A DNA stretch of 64,000 nucleotides from Hygrocybe punicea (lineage: Eukaryota; Basidiomycota; Agaricomycetes; Agaricales; Hygrophoraceae). Positions 1 through 9,849 of this stretch are shown piece after piece. Both the position numbers and the translations under genes were made by a program. The stretch's first letter is position 1; the number at the start of each line of letters is the position of its first letter. The notes below the pieces were generated by a model that saw only the letters and a list, made by a program, of their open reading frames with translations, ran no database searches and had not been told where the DNA came from. The stretch is from NCBI GenBank assembly GCA_963556145.1, contig OY744463.1:1984001-2048000 (forward strand). The letters run 5' to 3'.

Positions 1-8
1 GAAATCAG

Positions 9-1532
9 TTACTCTTTCTTCGAAGAAAGGACATCATACACCACTACATCAACATCGGGATCCTGAGAGACAAGTGGAGTATCTTTAGAAGGTTTACTGA
101 AAGCAGAAAGGGGGGAAGGAACAGTCGAAACAGTGTCTTCGGAGGCAGGGTGTTCCCTAATATCACGTCGCTGATGGAGTTGCCGAACACGAACCTTATC
201 ATGTCGAGGGGTGCCTTGCCAATTCTCTTTGTCGCTGTCGCTGTTGGGCTCGGTATCCGTCAGCCACAGGACACATCCACCTCCATCAGGATATTTCTCC
301 TTGTAGCGACGCTTTGGCCGGTATTGAGTCTTACGAGGAATCGGGGGCATAAACTGTTTATGGGGACGGGTTGGGGGCTTAATCAGGGGCGTCGAGATAG
401 CTGGTAAATTCATGGTAAGTCCCATCATCTCCATCCGCATCTCGGCTCGTTCACGCGCCAACTCGGATGAGTGGAAGCTGCTTTGCAACTTCATCATCGC
501 GTTTCGTAGCGATTCGACGGTGGCTTGAGAGTCGCGTAACTGTTGGGCAATTCTGACATAATGAGCATGGTCGAGGGCGTGCATCGCTCGGGAAGAGTCA
601 CGGGCCAGTTGTATGGTCGGATCGAATGCTTTATTGAGCTTCTCCATCAACTCCTGTCCACGAGACAAACGGGATCGAACCGGGTTGACCGAAGCCTCGG
701 ATGCACGACCAATATGGGCCTTGACCTTGACATCTGCCATTCCCTCCTCGTCACTGCTAATCTCAATAGGTTCCCCATTGTCGGATGCCTTGGCATCATC
801 GACGTTGTCATCAAACTCGGCATCCGAGAGAGCTCGAGTGCCTGCTCGTTCGTTAATCAGCATCTCAATCTCTTGGGCACGCACAACATTCTCGCGAATC
901 TCCCCACTCCCAGTTGGTTTCGTGACACGGACCAGTTGCTTGAACTTCGTTTCGAGAGAACTGAGGGTACGATCCGGGCGTCTGTGCAGCCGAGCCCATT
1001 CAGTGTATCGAACGTGGACTTTGCTCCATCCTCGTTGACCCATGGGCTTAACCTTCTCGACGAAGCTTAATAAAGCTTTGACATCGCGATCGGCATAGTT
1101 ACCGGATCCAGTTGGACGACCTCGCTTTCGTTGGGGTATCAATCCATCAGCATCACTGTCCTCACTAATGATGTGGACCCTTTCCTTGCGCTTCTTCTGA
1201 CTGCGTCGAGACCCGGCCACTTTTGGATTGGCAGGACCACTGACGGCCTGGGCGATAGAGGGCGGATGGACCAGATTGGCATCATCTGTGGTCGGCAAGG
1301 GTATAAGGGCAGGGTCGATCTATGGGCTCATAGGTAAGTGTTACAAGTATGTGTCCAGATTGGTAAGACTTACCGGCCATTGGTCACCAGCGGCAGCTTG
1401 AGAGGTATGCAGAGTGGCAGTTGGAAGTGAGGGTTGGGCAGGGGCCGAGAAGGTGAACTGCAGACGAGGATCAATCAGGTTGGAAGGGAAGGCTTGAGCG
1501 CTGTCGAAACGAAAAGGAGGGAGTTCTGACAT
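9..1532 (-). CDS. DUF6818-domain protein, two exons
   Basis: Function unknown. The N-terminal third carries a GRPTGSGNY motif followed by a Trp/Leu-rich segment, KFKQLV and KPTGSGE, the signature I associate with DUF6818, a family expanded in basidiomycetes. It is followed by an acidic ISSDEE stretch, a predicted coiled coil (ERAEMRMEMMGL region) and a basic, disordered C-terminus. The long open frame begins in an upstream exon: donor after QWP, 54-bp intron 1320-1373, and an acceptor that continues in frame with IDPALIPLP. I chose the ATG of MSELPPF (1532). An in-frame ATG at 1598 (MESSDKW) is an alternative and lies in a tandemly duplicated leader. A chromatin or DNA-binding role would be inference only. 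Confidence 0.7.
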
Positions 1533-1820
1533 TGAGTGACAATGTCGAAGCTCGGCACAAGGGCATACCTTTTTATACCATTTGTCTGACGATTCCATCG
1601 GCTCAGGAGTTCAGGGATGCACCACAGCGATATGATTTGAGGTACGCTCTTGCTCAACGGAAGTCTAGTAGGCTGACATTGAGTGATGATCTCAAAGGTC
1701 GCCGCAATAGACCATACCTTTTTATACAGTTTTTCTGACGATTCCATCGGTACAAGAGTTCAGGGATCCACCTCAGCGATATGACTGGCGGTGCACTCTG
1801 GCCCAATTGAAGTCTAGTGG
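1526..1820. repeat. Two tandem copies of a ~148-bp unit
   Basis: Copies at 1526-1672 and 1673-1820 share CTGACATTGAGTGA, the CATACCTTTTTATA stretch, GACGATTCCATCGG and AGTCTAGT. On the minus strand each copy encodes a short start-like leader (MESSDKWYKK or MESSEKLYKK) followed by a GT donor-like site. The array lies directly upstream of the DUF6818 gene and covers its 5' end, so the promoter or first exon has been duplicated. Confidence 0.75.
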
Positions 1821-2339
1821 CCTGCGGCATCCAGTCAAAGAATGGAAGAAAGACAAAAAAGCTGGGTCATACCTGTTGTTGTCTGGCCGACTGGTGGCCG
1901 CCGTGATGAGAATGGATAAATGAGAGCATGAGACCAGTAGTGAGTTGTTTCAGTGAGACATATACAGGTAGAGTGATCTTGAAGGACGGGGAGGAGTCGG
2001 GGCGCCAGGTCGGCGTGACCTGATCATGGATCATGCCGAATCCTATATATGGTAATGGAGAATATTTTTAAATCTGTAAGGGGGGTCCCGACCCCCCTCA
2101 CAGAATAAGGTTTATACAGAGGTCAGTTGAGGAATTCGGTGGGAAAAGGACCCCGACCGATCACGGCTTTTCGGCTGGTTGCTTTACTTGGATGTGGGAG
2201 AGTGATAATTTTTATTCCAGATTACATTTTATCTTACGGATGTCGCTCCAGTAACGGAATGATAGGGTACATTGGTTTGTTAAATAACAAATGGAGATAC
2301 AGACCGATAACGTCAAACCGGGGGTGACGGCAAGTATAG
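1821..2339. other. Intergenic, no gene seen
   Basis: No supported coding exon. A CCTATATATGG box near 2042 and a hairpin at about 2080-2097 (GGGGGGTC against GACCCCCC) are the only visible structures. This is probably promoter sequence of the DUF6818 gene. Confidence 0.4.
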
Positions 2340-2765
2340 AAAACCTCAGTTTGTCGTGGACCTGCATGGCGCAGCGCGATTAATGACAAATGGGTGGAAA
2401 GACGAAAGTTTTCGGCCGAAATTAATGGGCGACGTCTTTATTTTGCGAGTTCAGACTATCTGCATTTGGTCGTTGGCCTGCATAACGACAAACAGGGTGG
2501 AGAAGATATCGAGACGAATCGAAATTGTCGAGGTCAAACGGATGTGAGCAAAGTGTTTCTTTACTTGCGAAATCAGAATATCCACATTGTCGTGAACATG
2601 CAATAATGGCACGGCACGATGAAAGATTAATGGGGTGGAAGAACAGATTCAGACGAAATGACGGGCGCGGTTAAAGGACCGGCGGGTGTGGGCAAGTGAT
2701 TCTTTATCGGCGCAATCAGAATATCCGCATTGTCACGGGCCTGCAATAATAGCATGGTACAATGA
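2340..2765. repeat. Degenerate ~130-bp tandem repeat
   Basis: Three to four diverged copies share blocks such as AATCAGAATATCC(A/G)CATTGTC, CCTGCAATAATGGCA or similar, and GATTAATG followed by GGGTGGAAGA. The array runs into the 3' end of the following minus-strand gene, so that gene's last codons lie in repeat sequence. Confidence 0.6.
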
Positions 2766-3825
2766 AGAAGCCAGCGAAGAAATAATCAGAAAAAGAGACG
2801 CACGCAGAAAGTATCGTATACAACGTTTTTACCAGCGAAAGGAGCCGGGCTTTGATCGATAACAGAAATGGAGGAGAGGTGGTCGTGCTCGGTGAATGGG
2901 TGGACGCAGGGTTGGGAAACTTGGGATGTATGCACTTTAGAGGAAAGGCCACATCTTTGCGCTCGGTCACTGGTTCTATGACTTCAGGATACTCAAAAGC
3001 AAGGCCAAGTTCCCGCTCGACCTTTCTCAAGATAACGTCCCTCCTCCAAGCGCTGTCGCTGGGTGCTCTGTCGTATGAAGTTGAGACATGCTCAGCCTGT
3101 CGGAGAGCAGAAGCCATCGGGACGACAAGAATGAATTTGCTGCGACAATCCCATCTGGATAAAACACCCTTCACGGATACGTCGGGGGACTGAATCTCCT
3201 TGGCCAACGGAGGGGGTGTGAAGGTGTTACTGCTGATTTTGCCACGGAGGGACTCGCAACCCAGGTCCCGCATGACCTTGTGAACGAGGTTCCAGATGGG
3301 AATGGCGGATGGATGGCCTGGCCCAGAGAGGGCCTGATAGCCTACGAGTCGAATGGCCTCACCGGAGAGGTGGGATTCCAGCCAATGATGGGGATTGGAA
3401 AACTCCTTTACGTTGAGAGTAGGCTCGTCGTTGCGAGCGACTGTAGGGGTTGGGCTACTGTAACGTTTACCTGCTTCCATGCATCCACACGGTCCTGAGA
3501 ACGGGGCCCACTCCCAAACATCTTCGCCAAAAATGTCTTCGTTGTAGGCGATGCAGTCGTTACAGAGGTAAGAACGGAGCGATGATTCGTACAGCGATTG
3601 GGCACAGGCTGATTGGGCGCGGAGGTGGTCGATTATGACAGGAAGGAGGTAAAAGCGGATATGGAGGAGCATTTCGGTTGGAAGGGAGAGGATAGTTTTT
3701 CTGGATGTAGAGGGACGATTATGTCGGGAATGCAAGCTAATAATGGAGTCGAAAGCTTGAAGTTCTGGAGATATATATGCGAGTGCAGCGTGCATAAGGA
3801 TTGAGTGGGTTGTACGGATGGACAT
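2716..3825 (-). CDS. Conserved hypothetical basidiomycete protein, 369 aa
   Basis: Single-exon open frame starting MSIRTTHS. Residues about 43-60 (ILSLPTEMLLHIRFYLLP) resemble an F-box-like start, but no substrate-recognition repeat follows. A Cys-rich patch with CNDCIAYN and GPCGCME lies at about 85-120. A hydrophobic segment near the C-terminus (KTLYTILSACVSFSDYFFAGFF) could be a membrane helix. The last roughly 25 residues are encoded inside a tandem repeat array, so the native C-terminus may have been lost or replaced. I do not recognise a specific function. F-box-like adaptor is the best guess and is weak. Confidence 0.6.
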   Translation of the reverse strand: MSIRTTHSILMHAALAYISPELQAFDSIISLHSRHNRPSTSRKTILSLPTEMLLHIRFYLLPVIIDHLRAQSACAQSLYESSLRSYLCNDCIAYNEDIFGEDVWEWAPFSGPCGCMEAGKRYSSPTPTVARNDEPTLNVKEFSNPHHWLESHLSGEAIRLVGYQALSGPGHPSAIPIWNLVHKVMRDLGCESLRGKISSNTFTPPPLAKEIQSPDVSVKGVLSRWDCRSKFILVVPMASALRQAEHVSTSYDRAPSDSAWRRDVILRKVERELGLAFEYPEVIEPVTERKDVAFPLKCIHPKFPNPASTHSPSTTTSPPFLLSIKARLLSLVKTLYTILSACVSFSDYFFAGFFIVPCYYCRPVTMRIF

Positions 3826-4019
3826 TGTGGTCCAGTGAAGAGAGTGTGAGGGAGAAAACGAAGGTAGTTTTATTGTTTGGTCACGGTAAAGTGAGCCGGA
3901 AGGAGCTGAGGAATGGATCCACCGTCGTTATTTAAATAAATAAAATCGATGGTGCCATGGAACTAAAACAGGTTAGCCCATTCCCGGCCTCGTGCTATAT
4001 TGGCATTTTCAACATCCAA

Positions 4020-4082
4020 ACCTCAAGCTTCAGGCTTCAAGCTTCAAGCTTCAAGCCTCAGGCCTCAGCGCTCAGCGCTCAG
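4020..4082. repeat. Short tandem repeat of AAGCTTC/AGGCCTC heptamers
   Basis: Successive CTTCAAG, CCTCAGG and GCTCAGC units form a small imperfect microsatellite in the gap between two minus-strand genes. Confidence 0.7.
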
Positions 4083-4229
4083 CCCTTCACACGGCAAAAC
4101 TCAGCAGCAAGTTGTGGATAAAATGGCAGTCGAAGCAGCATCGCAGAACATCGTTGACCGTCACCGGTAATCTGGCCTTATCCAACCCTGGGGACCCCGA
4201 ATACCGCTTCCGTACTCCCCGGGACCCTG

Positions 4230-7075
4230 TTACCCGTCAACGGTCACACGCTCGGCTCGAAGCCTCTCAATCCCCTCGTCATACTCTTTGAGCAAGTCAC
4301 GTCCCTTCGACTTCGCAGGCAGTTCGCATTGCGCATATGCACGTATTCGCGGCTCACTAGCCGCCCATTCCTGTATGCTGTATTCCCGCGTTTAATTGAG
4401 CCTTGTGAAAAACTAGTAACACGTCTTACCACCGTCGAATGTTGCTGCCACGGATGTTGAAATGCGATGAAATGACCTCCTATGGAATCATTCACCTCAA
4501 ATTTTGTGTCCGGCGCTGAAATCATTGGGAGACGCACCCCCCAAATCCCCTCTCGGTGTTCTTCCCTCAACCATTCCACCATTGCCCACCGCACAGTTTG
4601 CATTGAAATTTCACGATTGTACACTTTGCTTCTAGCAGACGTCACATCGGCTGGGCCCATGCCAGGTCTACGATGGTTCCAAAATTAGAGCAAAGAGACG
4701 GTAGCATCCGCTTGAACGCACTCATTAAAGTATGGAGCATCGATCAAGATCATGCTCTGTATGCTCACAAGAACCTGCAGAAGCGTCGACTTCTTGGGCG
4801 ACCACTGTTCCTCCGGGCTGCATCACCTCTCTAAGACGTTCGGTAACCATGATACCACCGAACAACTCACCGACCAGGCCACGTCCCAAGAAGTGACAAG
4901 CAGACTTTTCCATCATTGTACAGATTGGGGTTGAATCGTACTCTTCCACCGCCGGTTGTGCACAAATGCATCAACGGGGGCTTGTGGGGGTATTCAATAG
5001 GCAAAAAGCAATCGAACTCGAACAAACCACCTGCGTACGGGGTACCGTCAGGCCCAGCTATCATAATTTTACTGCAATACACGATTGGTCAGTGCCAGAG
5101 CCGAACATGGAAACAACGAAGGCCTCACGCACATCGCGTCATTTCGGACCTCATCAACTCGCACCCATACTCCTGGAGGGAGACATGTTGCCATCACTGC
5201 CAGCTCCTTGATCAGGTGGAGTCTGTCTTTGGGGTTTCTAGTGGCTGACGCGGTCTGGTTGAGAGATGTTGCGTAGACAAAAGTGCGATACACCAAACCG
5301 CCTCCATTCTCCCTGGCCTGGGATAGCGTGACATGTCTGAATGCGAGTCTCTCGCAATCCAGGGAGTACTGCCTCTCGACATCCATGGCGAGGGCGAGGA
5401 CTTTCCCTTTCCCTTTCCCTTTCCCTTTCCCTTGATTTTTAGCGGGAGGAGGATCCGGATGCTTGCCAGAATCACCACACGATGTACTTTTCCCTAATGC
5501 CGTCATCGCTCGTTCCATATCATCCCTTGCCGCGATAATATCCCCACAAAGACTAGTGGCTTTCACCACCATTTCCTCCACATCTCCAGCATCTGCATCT
5601 TGTCCTCCACTTTCTAGGTTCATCATCTGTGAGGCGCCCGCTAGAAAAGCTTCACACTGTTTGGTGAGCTTTTTGAAGTGCTCGTATAGCGGGGGAGTGC
5701 GCTCTATCGTTGCCTTCATCTTGCTCCAACTAATCTCTCCGTTCCCCCACATCCACTCTTCAATCCCGCAACTCTTCCGCTTTTCCCAACCACGTGCAAT
5801 AAGGGCATGAATGGTAAGCTCGCAGTCTCCCATACGTCGCAACAAGCCGATCATGGCGTGATATGTTTCACTTCGCGCGATCCAGTCCGTTACGGAATCG
5901 TTGCGCAACAGACTGCCTAGAAGTTCGGGTAATTGAGAAACAGATAGTAAAAGTCCCAAGGACGGGTGCGGAACCATGTCATAGACTTGAGCAGAGTCGG
6001 CGTAAGGAGAGGGTAGCAAGTCCGTCAGCGTCATAAGTGTTCGAGTGACTAGTTTTTCCCAATGCGTTGCGAGCTGATCCGTTCGAGATGGTTGGGGAGG
6101 CCGATCAGATTTTCCGGTGCCTCTCCAGCCCCCGTGTTGATCGGTACCGTAGCCGGTACCTCCAGGCCCAACCGAAGCAGCGTACCGCTTTGTCTTCGCC
6201 AGCGCAGCTTGTGCGCGGGATTCGGAAATAGCACGTTCACCTAAATACTCTCTATCGAAGCCTCCGAGAGCCTCGAAAAGGGCAATGGCACGGCCTTCGG
6301 CACAGCAAGCCTGCACTGGACACACTGATTTTGTGGAATTGCCTTTACATGCAGATGGACACGGGACGGGGATAAAACACCCCCTGCAGTGGTTCGTGCG
6401 ACAGACGGAGCAGAATGCGTGAAGGAGGGAGATGAGATTGCCTGGTGGCCCAGTCCCAGAGAGAACGACCTTACATAGACCGGAAACATGGTCAGACACG
6501 AACCATTGTAGAACCAGGAAAGCACCCACATATCCACGGGGTGATTTTACTGCACTGCCACAATTGGAGCAGTTTCTATCAGCAGTGAAAAGATCACGGA
6601 AGTGGAGAAGCTGTTCGTCAGGTGGCAGGTCTGGGTCACCAGCCCCTGACTGAGAACTGGAGCTGCTTGAACCAACTGATTGGGTCTGTGGCTGATATGA
6701 TTTTATAACCGACGAGGGGGTAGTAGAATGCCTGTCGTGAAGATTTTGATCTTCGAGCTCCCATTCCTGAGCTAATCTCTTGGCCAAGGCCTCATCGTCT
6801 TCGTATTCATCGCCTTCCTCGTCAACGACTACAACCTCGGCCCGAGACGCGCTAGTACTTGCAACAAGATTCCACTCGTCCTGAAGGCTTCTGGCGAGGG
6901 CCTCACTCTCTTCCTGCTCTTTTATTCGCGCAATGGCCGAATCCAAGTCCTCTTCCTCCTCCTCGAGGTCGATTGGGATGGAGTTCACCTTCCGATCATA
7001 AAGTTTGCGCTTCCCTTTTCCCTTGGGGCCCTTAGAAGGGGGGGCTTTGCGTTTAACTCCAGCCATAATAAGCAA
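4230..7075 (-). CDS. UBC-fold E2 enzyme with UIM-like and Cys-cluster N-terminus
   Basis: Ubiquitin-conjugating enzyme of the large UBE2O/BIRC6-like type. The proposed exons are 5133-7075, 4871-5071, 4722-4817, 4538-4667, 4430-4479 and 4230-4377, and all junctions keep frame. After a basic N-terminus come two UIM-like helices ([24 protein letters not shown]), a Cys/His cluster ([28 protein letters not shown]) and a GKGKGKGK linker. The UBC core follows: [50 protein letters not shown] with the catalytic Cys, then [21 protein letters not shown] and VRWAMVEWL. The C-terminus is [22 protein letters not shown]2 chemistry is established for the family. Substrates are unknown. Start may be MLIM (7075) or MAG (7066). 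Confidence 0.85.
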
Positions 7076-7238
7076 AGCAACTTGAGCTTTTGGCGTTCGT
7101 GTTGAATAGACGCGAGCTTATTACATAATACTAAACCCAAACCCTCTTAAAGGGTTACGATTCTCTGCAGCTCGGAAATCACTCTAGATCTTGCGTTCGT
7201 GCAGTCGACTTGATTAATATCCGACCGCCTTGTCTGCA

Positions 7239-9700
7239 ATGCCTACACTGTTTGCCACAAAGTCGACTCCACGGTGGCTTTTTACACTCCATCGCACCAC
7301 ACACAATCTGTCGTCAAATTCTGCTGCCCTTCGAGCTAACATTCTGCCCCTCCAGCCGCCTTCTCTTGACGAAGAGGCATCTCAGTTCGATGAACGCACT
7401 TCAGAGATGGCTGCATTTTTTTCTCTCCCTCGGTTCTCTTCACTAAGACGACCTTATTCTCCTGCCTCTGTCGCCTCTAAGCAAGGGTCTCTGCCACTCT
7501 TAACCCTCCCGTCGACACTTCTCGCAGATAAGTTGTATGTAATTTTGTCCAAAGCTGCAGAGGAGAGGAAACCCGTTTATACCATGGGTGCCATTGATCC
7601 GGTCCAAATGACGCAGATGGCCCGACATCAAGACGTTGTCTACGTTTCTGGGTGGGCAGCTTCCAGCGTGTTGACTACCGGGAATAACGAGGTTGGACCT
7701 GATCTTGGGTGAGTTTTCCGTCATGTTTTAGTCAATATCAGGAATTTCTCACAAGTGATTCAGTGATTACCCGTATACCACTGTTCCAAATCAGGTCCAC
7801 CGCATTTTCCGTGCCCAGCAGCTTCACGACAAGAAAAATTACGACGAACGAATGACCGCTACGCCTGAACAACGAGCTAAAATGGAGTATGTCGACTACC
7901 TCCGTCCTATCATTGCGGACGCTGACACTGGGTGAGTTTTGGTCAACTCATATCAATGTACTGACGTCACTCGTTTCTTCAAGACACGGAGGCCTCTCTG
8001 CTATCATGAAACTTGTCAAGCTTTTTGCTGAATCTGTGAATAAGACTTTCATTCCTTTAGATTCATTAATAAATTTGACATATTACGGTCAGGGCGCTGC
8101 TGCTATCCATTTGGAAGATCAGTTGCATGGTGGAAAAAAAGTTAGTTGAATATTGCTTCACTACAGCCAGTATCGCACTCAACCGTCAAAATCCACCCCC
8201 CATCCTCTCACAACCAGTGTGGCCACCTCGCGGGTAAAGTCCTGGTTCCAACCTCAACCCACACCTCGCGCCTCATTGCTGCGCGTTTCCAACTCGACCT
8301 CCTCAAATCGACCATGCTCCTCATCGCCCGTACAGACTCCGAGTCCGCAAAACTCATTTCTTCCTCTGTCGATGTGGATGACCACGAATTTGTGATAGGC
8401 ACGACGACGAAAGGGAGCAAAGCCCTTGCGCAAGTATTATCTGAGGCCGAAGCCAAGGGAGCGAGCGGGGAAGAAGTAGACCAACTAGAGAATGAGTGGA
8501 CTAAGAATCATGTGATGTGTACTTTTGATCAAGGTGAGGCCAAGACCTTGATGAGGAGATCGGCTAAGGTTGACCGCCTTATTCTGCGGTGTAGCTGTCG
8601 CCGCAGCCATCAAGGAATCACGCATTCACCGCCACAAAGATGCTGCTTATAAGGATTATCTTTCTGCTGTCTCCGGAAAGTCCAACAACGAAGCTCGTGA
8701 AATTGCCCAATACATCTTAGGCGAGAGCGTTTTCTGGGATTGGGATCGTGAGTAAATCACCTTTATTTTCACGCATGTAAGTTCAAATGACCCGCATAGT
8801 ACCTCGCACTCGAGAAGGATATTATCATTATACAGGTGGTATCGACGTGAGTCACTTACTTCTTGTAGTTTCAGACGTACCTTCCTGTGCTTCACCCCCT
8901 GATTCTTAGGCTGCTGTCAAACGCTCCAAGGCATTCGCACCATACGCAGACCTCGTCTGGCTGGAAACGAAGACACCCGACCTTGAGCAGGCAAAGACCT
9001 TTGCGCGCAAAATCAGAGAAAAATATCCTGGAAAGTACGTTATCATCTCAGTGACCATGTTTCATGAGCAAATTCAGAATACATTTTGGCCAATCAGGTG
9101 GTTGGTGTACAATTTGAGTCCAAGCTTCAACTGGTCCGCACATGGGTATACCGGTGAGAACAAATCATGATTTCTGTCGGGTTGAAGCGGTTCCCTATGT
9201 TTATTTATTCCTCAGAGAAGGATCTGAAGGATTTTGTATGGGAACTTGGAAAGGAAGGGTAGGACTGGAAACTCATCCATTTGCAGCCCGATTTGATGGC
9301 GGTTATATCAGATTCGTCCTTCAGCTGATTTCACTGGCGGGTCTGCACAGTAATGCAGCTGCAACTGGTGCGTTCTTTCACTGAATTCCTGCCGCTCCCT
9401 TTAGTTCTTTGATTCCATTTCTTTAGCCGAACTAGCAGCCCGTTACAAGAAAGATGGCATGCTTGCCTATGTAGAACTTGTACAACGCAAGGAGAAAGAA
9501 ATTGGATGCGATGTACTCACGCACCAGAAATGGCGAGTTCCTTGGTTTTGTTCTTGCCACAAGACACGTCGTACAACTGTCTTCTTCAATTCGTCTTCAG
9601 GAGTGGGGCCAACTATATTGACCGAATCCTACAAAGCGTGTCGTCCGGGTCATCCAGCACTTCTGCCATCGGCAGAGATTCGACAGAACACACTTTTTGA
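7239..9700 (+). CDS. Isocitrate lyase family, probable mitochondrial 2-methylisocitrate lyase
   Basis: Multi-exon gene. The first ATG (7239) opens an Arg/Ser/Thr-rich leader (MPTLFATKSTPRWLF) that looks like a mitochondrial presequence. Family blocks follow: YTMGAIDPVQM, VSGWAASSVLTT, DYPYTTVPNQV, IIADADTGHGGLSA, HLEDQLHGGKKCGH (the K-K-C-G-H catalytic loop), LIARTDSES, TGGIDAAVKRSK, PSFNWSAHGYT and the C-terminal LQLISLAGLHSNAAAT. RFQLDLL after the active-site loop and VDVDDHEF look more like 2-methylisocitrate lyase (methylcitrate cycle, propionyl-CoA breakdown) than glyoxylate-cycle isocitrate lyase, but I cannot settle this without alignment. About ten short introns. The last one, after QKW, starts with GC (GC-AG). 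It ends in DSTEHTF and converges with the next gene 150 bp away. Confidence 0.88.
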
Positions 9701-9849
9701 GTGCATAACTATTAGACGGTTCTGGTTCAATTGATAGCGTGAGCAATATTATGGTAAGATACAATGGTAAGTCAAAGCAGGAAATGAAAAAATAACAATG
9801 CAGTGAAAATCTTTCGAGAGACATACTGGCCAACATGGTATTGTGAAGA

